From positions 1 through 5,141 of the forward strand of contig DAIUAL010000242.1 in NCBI GenBank assembly GCA_036847245.1: a DNA stretch of 5,141 nucleotides. The letters are read 5' to 3'. A model generated the notes under the pieces. The model was not told where the DNA came from and searched no databases. It saw only the letters and a list, made by a program, of their open reading frames with translations. Both the position numbers and the translations under genes were made by a program. Positions 1 through 5,141 of the stretch are shown here, one piece after another (position 1 is the first letter of the stretch; the number at the start of each line of letters is the position of its first letter). The DNA is from UBA4661 sp002405405. GTDB taxonomy: Bacteria > Bacteroidota > Ignavibacteria > Kapaibacteriales > UBA4661.

Positions 1-120
1 ATTATTGCCTTGTACAACAACAGACCGAAAGCCACTTCTGTTTGTTTTCCACAACTGAGAACACAAAAAGATGAAAGCCGTAAAACAAGAAGCAACTAAT
101 GCTTTTCGCTTGTGCGACAT
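1..120 (-). CDS. N-terminal part of an exported or membrane-anchored protein (runs off the left edge)
   Basis: An open frame begins with ATG at 120 and continues without a stop for 40 codons to the window edge. A GGGAG Shine-Dalgarno sequence lies 8 bases upstream and supports this start. The protein opens with a basic stretch (MSHKRK), followed by a hydrophobic run at about residues 7-22 (ALVASCFTAFIFLCSQ), which is the layout of a Sec signal peptide or a single N-terminal membrane anchor. Next comes a polar stretch and then FRSVVVQGNN. The pattern VVVQGN resembles the first strand of a POTRA domain, as in FtsQ or BamA-type proteins, but ten residues cannot settle that. Residues 9-12 (VASC) look like a lipobox but sit too close to the N-terminus for a normal lipoprotein signal. 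The gene is divergent from xer. The export signal is the firmer call; the family is unknown. Confidence 0.5.
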   Translation of the reverse strand, partial: MSHKRKALVASCFTAFIFLCSQLWKTNRSGFRSVVVQGNN

Positions 121-128
121 ACATACAA

Positions 129-133
129 CTCCC
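129..133 (-). promoter_or_regulatory. Shine-Dalgarno site of the left-edge gene
   Basis: GGGAG on the minus strand, 8 bases before the ATG at 120. It decides the reading frame here: another ATG at 124 opens a different frame that stops at 2-4 and encodes no recognisable protein, whereas the frame from 120 stays open and encodes a plausible export signal. Confidence 0.5.
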
Positions 134-187
134 GAACCACAAACGCGATCTTTTTGTTTGCCCAACAAAAGAAACTCGTATTGGCAG

Positions 188-196
188 TGTTATAAT
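188..196 (+). promoter_or_regulatory. Candidate extended -10 promoter element upstream of xer
   Basis: TGTTATAAT is a perfect match to the extended -10 form TGnTATAAT of housekeeping sigma factors. No good -35 hexamer is found 16-18 bases upstream, which extended -10 promoters can tolerate. Transcription from here would start near 203 and give xer a leader of about 160 bases containing the hairpin at 268-303. A weaker alternative -10 (TATAAG) lies at 332-337. The base composition is AT-rich, so chance matches are likely. Confidence 0.3.
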
Positions 197-267
197 AAAT
201 TGAAGTGATTGTATGATGAGGAAAGTCTGCTGTATTATGCTGCTAACTACAGACAGTGCACTCTTTA

Positions 268-303
268 ACAATGCGAACCCAATATACGAAAGGTTCGCTT
301 TGT
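268..303. repeat. Inverted repeat / hairpin upstream of xer
   Basis: The arms ACAATGCGAACC (268-279) and GGTTCGCTTTGT (292-303) are complementary at 11 of 12 positions, with one T-T mismatch (272/299) and a 12-base loop. The inner 7 base pairs are perfect. A T-rich stretch begins only about 9 bases after the right arm, too far for a standard intrinsic terminator. It may be a leader hairpin, a protein-binding dyad or a degenerate terminator; the sequence does not decide among these. Confidence 0.5.
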
Positions 304-361
304 AAAATGAAGTTTTTTCTCTTTTTTCTTGTATAAGTCATTTTTTTTTCCACAAATACAC

Positions 362-1264
362 ATGAACACCATGAACATCCAAGTTGCCGTAGATGATTTT
401 ATTCGCTACTGTTCCATAGAACGGAATTACTCACATCGTACCATTGAGGCATATTGCGATGCATTACGATCATTTATTTCTCATGTTGGAGATAGCTGTA
501 TCATGGAAACAATACATATAACTGATATTCGTATGTATGTTGGTGAATTGCATAATCAAGGTTTTGCAACCAATTCGATTCGACAAAAACTAGCGGCAGT
601 TAAATCTCTCTTTCGCTTTAGTTTAAAACGTGGCATTGTATCAGCGAATCCGGCAAGTGGAATAATCTCACCAAAAAAGACTAAGAAACTCCCTGCGTTT
701 CTTCAGCCACAAGAAGTGTTGAATTTGCTAAAGCAGTTTGATACATCAACTCCTGAAGGTTTACGCAACTTTACTATCGTAGAATTACTTTATGGATCAG
801 GCCTGCGCATCAGTGAGTTATGCTCGTTAAGAGTAAATAATATTCAGTGGCATGACAATACCCTACGAATTGTAGGCAAAGGCAATAAGGAGCGAATTGT
901 GCCGATGTCTGTATCAGCTGTACAAACACTGCAATTATGGTTGTCGCGACGTACAAGTATCTTACGAGAATTTACCACAATACAGAACGATACAATATTT
1001 ATCAATTCTAATGGATAACCATTAACACCAGCATATGCATATCGAGTTATTCACAAAGCAATGCGTGATATTACAGAGTCTCCACAGAAAAGCCCTCATG
1101 TTTTGCGTCATAGTTTTGCAACACATTTACTCGACAACGGTGCAGACATTCATTCGGTTAGTCAATTGTTGGGGCACGCATCTCTATCTACAACTCAAAT
1201 CTACACACACATTTCTGTTGATAAGCTTCGTCAATCATATAATAAGGCTCATCCGCGCGCATAG
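362..1264 (+). pseudogene. xerC/xerD: XerC/XerD-type tyrosine recombinase, interrupted by one in-frame UAA stop
   Basis: The frame has 300 residue positions, the usual Xer length, and ends in HPRA as XerC and XerD do. Residues about 5-90 form the N-terminal SAM-like DNA-binding domain; the rest is the catalytic domain. All catalytic residues can be placed: Arg149 (GSGLRISEL), Lys173 (GKGNKER), His246 and Arg249 (PHVLRHSFATHLL), His272 (LLGHASLSTTQ) and the nucleophile Tyr281 (IYTHIS). The family joins one strand of dif at a time to resolve chromosome dimers, normally as a XerC-XerD pair with FtsK. Codon 219 is TAA (1016-1018), between Lys173 and His246, so the product of the first part lacks four catalytic residues. 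Both sides are in the same frame, so this is a nonsense change, not a frameshift. ATG at 362 is the preferred start (371 and TTG 329 are alternatives); no Shine-Dalgarno sequence is visible. XerC versus XerD cannot be told. The final stop is TAG. Confidence 0.85.
1016..1018 (+). other. In-frame TAA stop within the recombinase gene
   Basis: The reading is ...FINSNG, TAA, PLTPAYAYRVIHKAM... Related Xer proteins usually have a residue such as lysine between the glycine and PLT, so a one-base change from AAA (Lys), or from CAA or GAA, would create this stop. The next in-frame ATG is at 1061 (codon 234) and has no Shine-Dalgarno sequence. Restart there would give a 67-residue C-terminal piece with His246 through Tyr281 but no Arg149 or Lys173. 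Confidence 0.85.
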
Positions 1265-1324
1265 GGTAGTAAAGTATGGCTTAGTATACCTAAACATCAA
1301 TTAACATCATTCTTACAACTACAT
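1265..1324. other. Convergent intergenic gap between xer and prfB
   Basis: Sixty bases between the two stop codons. No stable stem followed by a T run is seen on either strand; only a weak GGTA/TACC pairing could form. Transcription may end by Rho or run into the opposite gene. Confidence 0.4.
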
Positions 1325-2443
1325 TTACTGTTGAGCCTGTTGTTGCTCTAGCATATCCTGAAGTAAATATGCTTTAATGAGTTCATCAAGATCTCCATCC
1401 ATCACAGCATGCACATCATTGATTTTTGTTTCTGTTCTATGATCATTAACCATTGTGTAGGGTTGAAAAACATAACTACGAATTTGACTGCCCCACTCGA
1501 TACGCTTTTTTGTACCCTCGATCGCAGCTTTTGCTGCCTGTTCCTCTTCTAGTCGTTTTTGATAAAGTCGCGCCTTTAGCATCTTCATTGCACGCTCGCG
1601 ATTCATGAGCTGCGACCGTTCCTGCTGGCATGCAACAACTATACCTGATGGAATATGTTTCAAACGAACCGCTGTTTCTACCTTATTCACGTTCTGTCCA
1701 CCTTTGCCGCCTGAACGATATGTATCCATTTCTACATCAGCAGGATTAATTTCGATCTCAATGGATTCATCAAGTTCAGCATAAACAAACACAGAAGCAA
1801 ATGATGTATGTCTACGAGCATTGGAGTCAAACGGCGAGATACGTACTAAACGGTGTACACCGGATTCCGCCTTAAGATAACCATAAGCAAATGCTCCTTG
1901 TATTTCAAGGGTACATGATTTGATTCCAGCAACGTCTCCTTCTTGTTCATCAGCAAGAAATACCTTCATACCATGGCGTTCAGCCCAACGAGTATACATA
2001 CGCATGAGCATAGATGACCAATCTTGAGCTTCAGTACCACCTGCTCCAGCATTGATTTCTAACAGAGCATTTCTGCTATCTTGTGGACCAGACAGCGTAT
2101 TACGTATCTCTAATTCTTTCACTTTAGTTTCCGCACTGCGAAGTTCAGCAACAATATCCCCTTCCAGCGATTCATCGTTAGATTCTTCAGCAAGAGTTAT
2201 CATTGTTTCTGTATCTTCAATCGCTCTATATGCTCCTTCATATTCTGTAATCCATTGCTTACGAGTAGCGATTTCTTGCATTATATTACGTGCCTTATCA
2301 GCATCATTCCAAAATGCTTCCGAATGCGACTGTTCCTCCATTTCCGCAACCTCAACAATTTTGTTTTCAATGTTGAGAAATCTCTTCAGTTGCACGACCT
2401 GTTCCCGCAATTCAGCAACCTTGTTCTTTTGTGGCTCTAACAT
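1325..2443 (-). CDS. prfB: Peptide chain release factor 2 (RF2)
   Basis: RF2 recognises UAA and UGA in the ribosomal A site and triggers release of the finished protein. The 372-residue product is close to the usual length of about 365. Residues 1-110 form the N-terminal helical domain; residues 203-205 are SPF, the tripeptide that defines RF2 stop-codon specificity; residues 248-250 are GGQ, the peptidyl-tRNA hydrolysis motif, within SGGKGGQNVNKVETAVR. WGSQIRSYV (317-325) is the usual C-terminal signature. The start at 2443 has AAGGA 11 bases upstream; the frame extends 24 codons further but that stretch is hydrophobic and unlike RF2. The programmed +1 frameshift site of many prfB genes is absent: codons 21-24 read AGA TTT CTC AAC, with no internal TGA. 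The tail is glutamine-rich (LEQQQAQQ). The TAA stop is followed in frame by ATG TAG TTG TAA, giving backup stops. The gene is convergent with xer and divergent from clpC. Confidence 0.96.
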   Translation of the reverse strand: MLEPQKNKVAELREQVVQLKRFLNIENKIVEVAEMEEQSHSEAFWNDADKARNIMQEIATRKQWITEYEGAYRAIEDTETMITLAEESNDESLEGDIVAELRSAETKVKELEIRNTLSGPQDSRNALLEINAGAGGTEAQDWSSMLMRMYTRWAERHGMKVFLADEQEGDVAGIKSCTLEIQGAFAYGYLKAESGVHRLVRISPFDSNARRHTSFASVFVYAELDESIEIEINPADVEMDTYRSGGKGGQNVNKVETAVRLKHIPSGIVVACQQERSQLMNRERAMKMLKARLYQKRLEEEQAAKAAIEGTKKRIEWGSQIRSYVFQPYTMVNDHRTETKINDVHAVMDGDLDELIKAYLLQDMLEQQQAQQ

Positions 2444-2475
2444 ACACTCAACAATCCTTGACAAAACAATAAGGT

Positions 2476-2493
2476 AAATATTCTTGAATATTT
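2476..2493. repeat. Perfect dyad in the prfB leader
   Basis: AAATATTC-TT-GAATATTT is a perfect 8-base inverted repeat with a 2-base spacer, ending 33 bases before the prfB start. It lies immediately downstream of the candidate prfB promoter. Its short spacer suits a dimeric DNA-binding regulator better than an RNA hairpin, and no T run follows. The composition is very AT-rich, which raises the chance of a coincidental palindrome. No known operator was recognised. Confidence 0.5.
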
Positions 2494-2506
2494 TGATAGG
2501 TATATA

Positions 2507-2534
2507 ACAATACAAATTACAATGAATTCGTCAA
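2507..2534 (-). promoter_or_regulatory. Candidate prfB promoter
   Basis: On the minus strand TTGACG (2534-2529) is followed after 16 bases by TATTGT (2512-2507). The -35 matches the housekeeping consensus at 5 of 6 positions and the -10 at 4 of 6. Transcription would start near 2500, giving a leader of about 57 bases before the prfB ATG. The 18-base dyad at 2476-2493 would lie just downstream of the start point. Confidence 0.35.
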
Positions 2535-2628
2535 TTTCTGCGTTACAACACACATTCTGATCAATAGTTTTGTAGAATAATGCAAAACAGTTTGCTATTG
2601 CATTCTCTATTGTGTAAGTTCTCGTATT

Positions 2629-2654
2629 CATATGCATTAAAATTAATGCGTGTG
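2629..2654 (+). repeat. Stem-loop 1 in the clpC upstream region
   Basis: The core is a perfect 7-base inverted repeat, GCATTAA-AA-TTAATGC (2634-2649). In plus-strand RNA the stem extends to 12 pairs (2629-2640 with 2643-2654) using two G-U pairs (2631/2652 and 2633/2650). Those positions would be A-C mismatches in a minus-strand transcript, which favours an RNA structure on the clpC side. The 2-base loop would open to at least 4 bases. A DNA operator is the alternative. Confidence 0.5.
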
Positions 2655-2657
2655 AGT

Positions 2658-2699
2658 GCAGTTGCTCAGCCATTGAAGCCATATTTTCTGAGCCACTGC
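2658..2699 (+). repeat. Stem-loop 2 in the clpC upstream region
   Basis: The arms GCAGTTGCTCAG (2658-2669) and CTGAGCCACTGC (2688-2699) pair at 11 of 12 positions, with one T-C mismatch (2663/2694) and an 18-base loop. The stem is followed at once by TTTTC (2700-2704), a short T run that gives it some likeness to a weak intrinsic terminator or attenuator. It begins 4 bases after stem-loop 1 and ends 83 bases before the clpC ATG. Confidence 0.5.
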
Positions 2700-2782
2700 T
2701 TTTCAATTAAAGGCATTGTCTGTGTCTTAACACTACACTTGCTTTTTTATTGCCTGTTATTTTTTTAATGTGAGGCACTCTC

Positions 2783-5141
2783 ATGGAACAAGGAAATTTT
2801 TCCAATCGCGTTCAGGATGTCATCCGTCTTAGCCGTGAAGAAGCCATACGGTTAGGACATGATTACATAGGCACTGAACACCTACTGTTAGGAATTATCC
2901 GCGAAGGCGAAGGTATTGCCATTAAAATTCTACGCAATATGGGCGTAGATCTATTCAAACTGAAAAAGTCCATTGAGGATTCAGTACGCTCTTCTGGTGG
3001 CACACTTACTATTGGCAACATACCGCTTACCAAACAAGCTGAAAAAGTTCTTAAAATCACCTACCTCGAAGCAAAACTGTACAAATCAGAGGTAATTGGT
3101 ACAGAACATCTACTATTGTCACTCCTCCGAGATGACGATAACATCGCCGCACAAATTTTATCACAATTTAGTGTCACCTATGATGGCTTGCGCGCTGAAC
3201 TTGATAGTATAATCAGCGGTAAATCACCAACTGCCGACAAGACTAAGTCAAAATCTTCTTCGAAAAAATCTTCTCCGGCGACTGAAAAAGCAAAGACCCC
3301 GGTGTTAGACAACTTCGGTCGGGATCTTACTAAGTTAGCTCTTGAAGGTAAACTCGACCCTGTAATTGGTCGTGATAAAGAAATAGAGCGAGTTGCACAG
3401 GTGCTCTCTCGCCGTAAAAAGAATAATCCGGTGCTTATCGGCGAACCTGGTGTCGGCAAAACAGCAATTGCTGAAGGGCTTGCACTTCAAATCATCAACA
3501 AAAAAGTTTCCCGCGTTCTCCACGATAAGCGCATTGTGACTCTTGATTTAGCAGCATTAGTCGCAGGTACAAAATATCGAGGACAGTTTGAAGAGCGCAT
3601 GAAAGCCGTTATGAATGAACTTGAAAAAGCTAAAGACGTCATTTTGTTCATTGATGAGCTTCATACAATTGTTGGTGCCGGTGGTGCATCGGGTACTCTT
3701 GATGCCTCAAATATATTTAAACCTGCCTTAGCTAGAGGTGATATTCAATGCATTGGGGCGACAACATTAGATGAATATCGTCAGTATATTGAAAAAGATG
3801 GTGCACTCGACCGTCGCTTCCAAAAAATTGTTGTGGAGCCACCTTCTGTAGACGAAACAATTCTCATTTTGAATAATGTCAAGCCAAAATATGAAGAGCA
3901 TCATAGCGTAAGATATACTAGCGAAGCGGTAGAAGCATGTGTTAGGATGTCTGATCGATATATTACCGACCGATTCTTGCCGGATAAAGCTCTTGATGTT
4001 ATGGACGAAGCTGGTGCACGTGTACATTTATCAAATATTGTTGTTCCAAAAGAAATTCTCGATTTGGAAGAAAAAATTGAAAATATCAAGGAACAAAAAA
4101 ACTCTGTTGTTAAATCACAAAATTTTGAAGAGGCTGCCAAGCTTCGCGATCTAGAGAAAAAATATCAAACTGAGCTTGAGGCTGAAAAGCAATCATGGGA
4201 AGAGCGCGCATCAGAAATGGTGTTTACTGTCGATGAGGAAAAAATTGCTGAAGTAATCGGCATGATGACCGGTATACCAGTAGCAAAAATTGCTCAAGAA
4301 GAGACGGAACGCTTGCTCAAAATGTCTGATGATATCAAAGCCGAAATCATTGGGCAAGACGAGCCGATTGAGCGACTAACTAAAGCTATTCGTCGCTCCC
4401 GAGCAGGTCTGAAAGATCCACGCAGACCTATTGGAACTTTTATGTTTTTAGGTCCAACCGGCGTTGGAAAAACTGAGCTAGCGAAAGCACTTTCTCGGTT
4501 CATTTTCCACAGCGAAGATTCTTTAATTCGTGTTGATATGAGTGAATACATGGAGAAATTTACCGTATCACGCCTAGTTGGTGCGCCTCCAGGATATGTT
4601 GGCTATGAGGAAGGCGGACAGCTTACTGAAAAGGTTCGTCGCAAGCCCTACTCTATTGTACTACTTGATGAAATAGAAAAAGCACATCCCGATGTCTTCA
4701 ATATACTGCTTCAAGTGTTCGATGATGGTATCCTAACGGATGGTTTAGGTCGGCGTGTTGATTTTAGGAATACAATTATCATTATGACATCGAATGTGGG
4801 TGTACGCGACGTTAAAGCGGGTGGAAAACTTGGCTTTTCTTCCGATGAAGGAGAAGATTCATACCAAGCAATGAAGTCAACTATCGAAGATTCATTGAAA
4901 CGGTATTTTAATCCCGAGTTCCTCAACCGTATTGATGATGTCATTGTCTTTCATCAGCTTAAAAAAGAAAGTATCTTCAAGATCATCGATATACAAGCAA
5001 AAAAACTATTCGAGCGTGTTACCAAACTTGGTGTTACACTTTCATTTTCAGCATCAGCAAAAGAATTCTTGGCTGAAAAAGGCTACGATGAAAAATATGG
5101 AGCACGTCCTTTGCGAAGAGCTATCCAAAAGTATGTAGATG
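2783..5141 (+). CDS. clpC: ATP-dependent Clp protease ATP-binding subunit ClpC (3' end cut off by the window)
   Basis: ClpC is a hexameric AAA+ unfoldase that threads damaged or tagged proteins into ClpP for degradation in the cytoplasm. The window holds 786 residues; by family length about 40-60 C-terminal residues are missing. Order: two Clp_N repeats (about 5-70 and 80-145), a Lys/Ser-rich linker (146-172), D1 with Walker A GEPGVGKT (220-227), pore loop KYRG (264-267), Walker B ending Asp291-Glu292 and DRRF (343-346), a middle domain with a UVR-type motif NFEEAAKLRDLEKKY (447-461), then D2 with Walker A GPTGVGKT (557-564), pore loop GYVG (604-607), Walker B VLLDE (626-630), FLNR (713-716) and GARPLRR (773-779). 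LGF (683-685) is the tripeptide that docks ClpP, and together with the UVR motif separates ClpC from ClpB. The ATG is fixed by TGAGG 7 bases upstream and an in-frame TGA 12 bases upstream. All key ATPase residues are intact. Confidence 0.97.
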   Translation, partial: MEQGNFSNRVQDVIRLSREEAIRLGHDYIGTEHLLLGIIREGEGIAIKILRNMGVDLFKLKKSIEDSVRSSGGTLTIGNIPLTKQAEKVLKITYLEAKLYKSEVIGTEHLLLSLLRDDDNIAAQILSQFSVTYDGLRAELDSIISGKSPTADKTKSKSSSKKSSPATEKAKTPVLDNFGRDLTKLALEGKLDPVIGRDKEIERVAQVLSRRKKNNPVLIGEPGVGKTAIAEGLALQIINKKVSRVLHDKRIVTLDLAALVAGTKYRGQFEERMKAVMNELEKAKDVILFIDELHTIVGAGGASGTLDASNIFKPALARGDIQCIGATTLDEYRQYIEKDGALDRRFQKIVVEPPSVDETILILNNVKPKYEEHHSVRYTSEAVEACVRMSDRYITDRFLPDKALDVMDEAGARVHLSNIVVPKEILDLEEKIENIKEQKNSVVKSQNFEEAAKLRDLEKKYQTELEAEKQSWEERASEMVFTVDEEKIAEVIGMMTGIPVAKIAQEETERLLKMSDDIKAEIIGQDEPIERLTKAIRRSRAGLKDPRRPIGTFMFLGPTGVGKTELAKALSRFIFHSEDSLIRVDMSEYMEKFTVSRLVGAPPGYVGYEEGGQLTEKVRRKPYSIVLLDEIEKAHPDVFNILLQVFDDGILTDGLGRRVDFRNTIIIMTSNVGVRDVKAGGKLGFSSDEGEDSYQAMKSTIEDSLKRYFNPEFLNRIDDVIVFHQLKKESIFKIIDIQAKKLFERVTKLGVTLSFSASAKEFLAEKGYDEKYGARPLRRAIQKYVD

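Larger units (their letters stand above)
121..361. other. Divergent intergenic region between the left-edge gene and xer
   Basis: 241 bases with no convincing gene. It contains the GGGAG site of the minus-strand gene (129-133), a consensus extended -10 on the plus strand (188-196), a strong inverted repeat (268-303) and a pyrimidine-rich, T-heavy stretch just before xer (313-351). No tRNA or other known RNA was recognised. Possible transcription start regions for both flanking genes must lie here or further out. Confidence 0.5.
2444..2782. other. prfB-clpC divergent intergenic region
   Basis: 339 bases between two divergent start codons. No convincing gene is present: the short open frames here have no Shine-Dalgarno site and an amino-acid make-up typical of AT-rich noncoding DNA. 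It holds the candidate prfB promoter and an 18-base dyad on the prfB side, and two adjacent stem-loops (2629-2654 and 2658-2699) on the clpC side. No clear clpC promoter was found. Neither a CIRCE element nor CtsR-type heptad repeats, which control clp genes in other bacteria, are visible. Confidence 0.6.

Noticed and set aside
63..157. 10-base inverted repeat ACAAAAAGAT / ATCTTTTTGT
   Set aside because: The copies are about 75 bases apart and low in complexity; expected by chance in AT-rich DNA.
216..260. GAGGAAAGTC followed later by CAGTGC, reminiscent of RNase P RNA
   Set aside because: The 3' partner of helix P4 and the other conserved parts are absent, and a full RNA of about 350 bases would run into xer. 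Treated as a chance match.
2..271. 89-residue minus-strand frame starting with TTG
   Set aside because: It overlaps in another register the better-supported frame starting at 120, has no recognisable domain, and has a Cys/Phe/Ser-rich make-up typical of noncoding AT-rich sequence.
1035..1304. 89-residue plus-strand frame after the xer stop
   Set aside because: It is out of frame with the recombinase; the true continuation with the catalytic HxxR, His and Tyr is in the original frame.
2437..2706. 89-residue minus-strand frame between prfB and clpC
   Set aside because: TTG start, no ribosome binding site, overlaps the prfB start and includes the inverted repeats; no protein family recognised.
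2654..2735. GAGTGCAG and TTAACACTA as halves of a CIRCE heat-shock operator
   Set aside because: CIRCE is TTAGCACTC, 9 bases, then GAGTGCTAA; here the halves are in reverse order, imperfect and about 66 bases apart.
2580..2768. 62-residue plus-strand frame ending 14 bases before clpC, with a hydrophobic tail
   Set aside because: No ribosome binding site; the hydrophobic tail comes from the T-rich DNA before clpC. A leader peptide cannot be ruled out but has no positive support.
3178..4944. Several minus-strand open frames of 60-95 codons opposite clpC
   Set aside because: They are shadows of the strongly conserved clpC frame and show no family features of their own.

Overview
This is a 5.1 kb piece of an AT-rich bacterial chromosome carrying ordinary housekeeping genes. 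Four genes can be supported: the first 40 codons of an exported or membrane-anchored protein leaving on the minus strand (1-120), a Xer-type tyrosine recombinase gene on the plus strand with one in-frame stop (362-1264), prfB for peptide chain release factor 2 on the minus strand (1325-2443), and most of clpC on the plus strand (2783 to the right edge). The ClpC wording (a Lys/Ser-rich linker before a TPVLDNFGRDLTKLA start to the first ATPase domain, VPKEI in the middle region, ILTDGLGRRVDFRN in the second domain) and the release factor motif SGGKGGQNVNKVETAVR resemble the Bacteroidota/Chlorobi (FCB) side of the tree. This is recognition from memory rather than a search, so the placement is only moderately sure.

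Layout. Positions 121-361 separate the divergent left-edge gene from xer and hold a consensus extended -10 and a 12-position hairpin. Xer and prfB converge across 60 bases with no clear terminator. PrfB and clpC diverge from a 339-base region that contains no convincing gene but three inverted repeats: an 18-base dyad in front of prfB, and two stem-loops side by side in front of clpC.

The genes do not form one pathway. Xer recombinases resolve chromosome dimers, RF2 ends translation at UAA and UGA, and ClpC is the AAA+ unfoldase that feeds ClpP. No mobile element, CRISPR array, tRNA, rRNA or defence system was found. The most notable points are the single UAA at codon 219 of an otherwise complete Xer gene, the lack of the autoregulatory frameshift site in prfB, and the structured prfB-clpC intergenic region.
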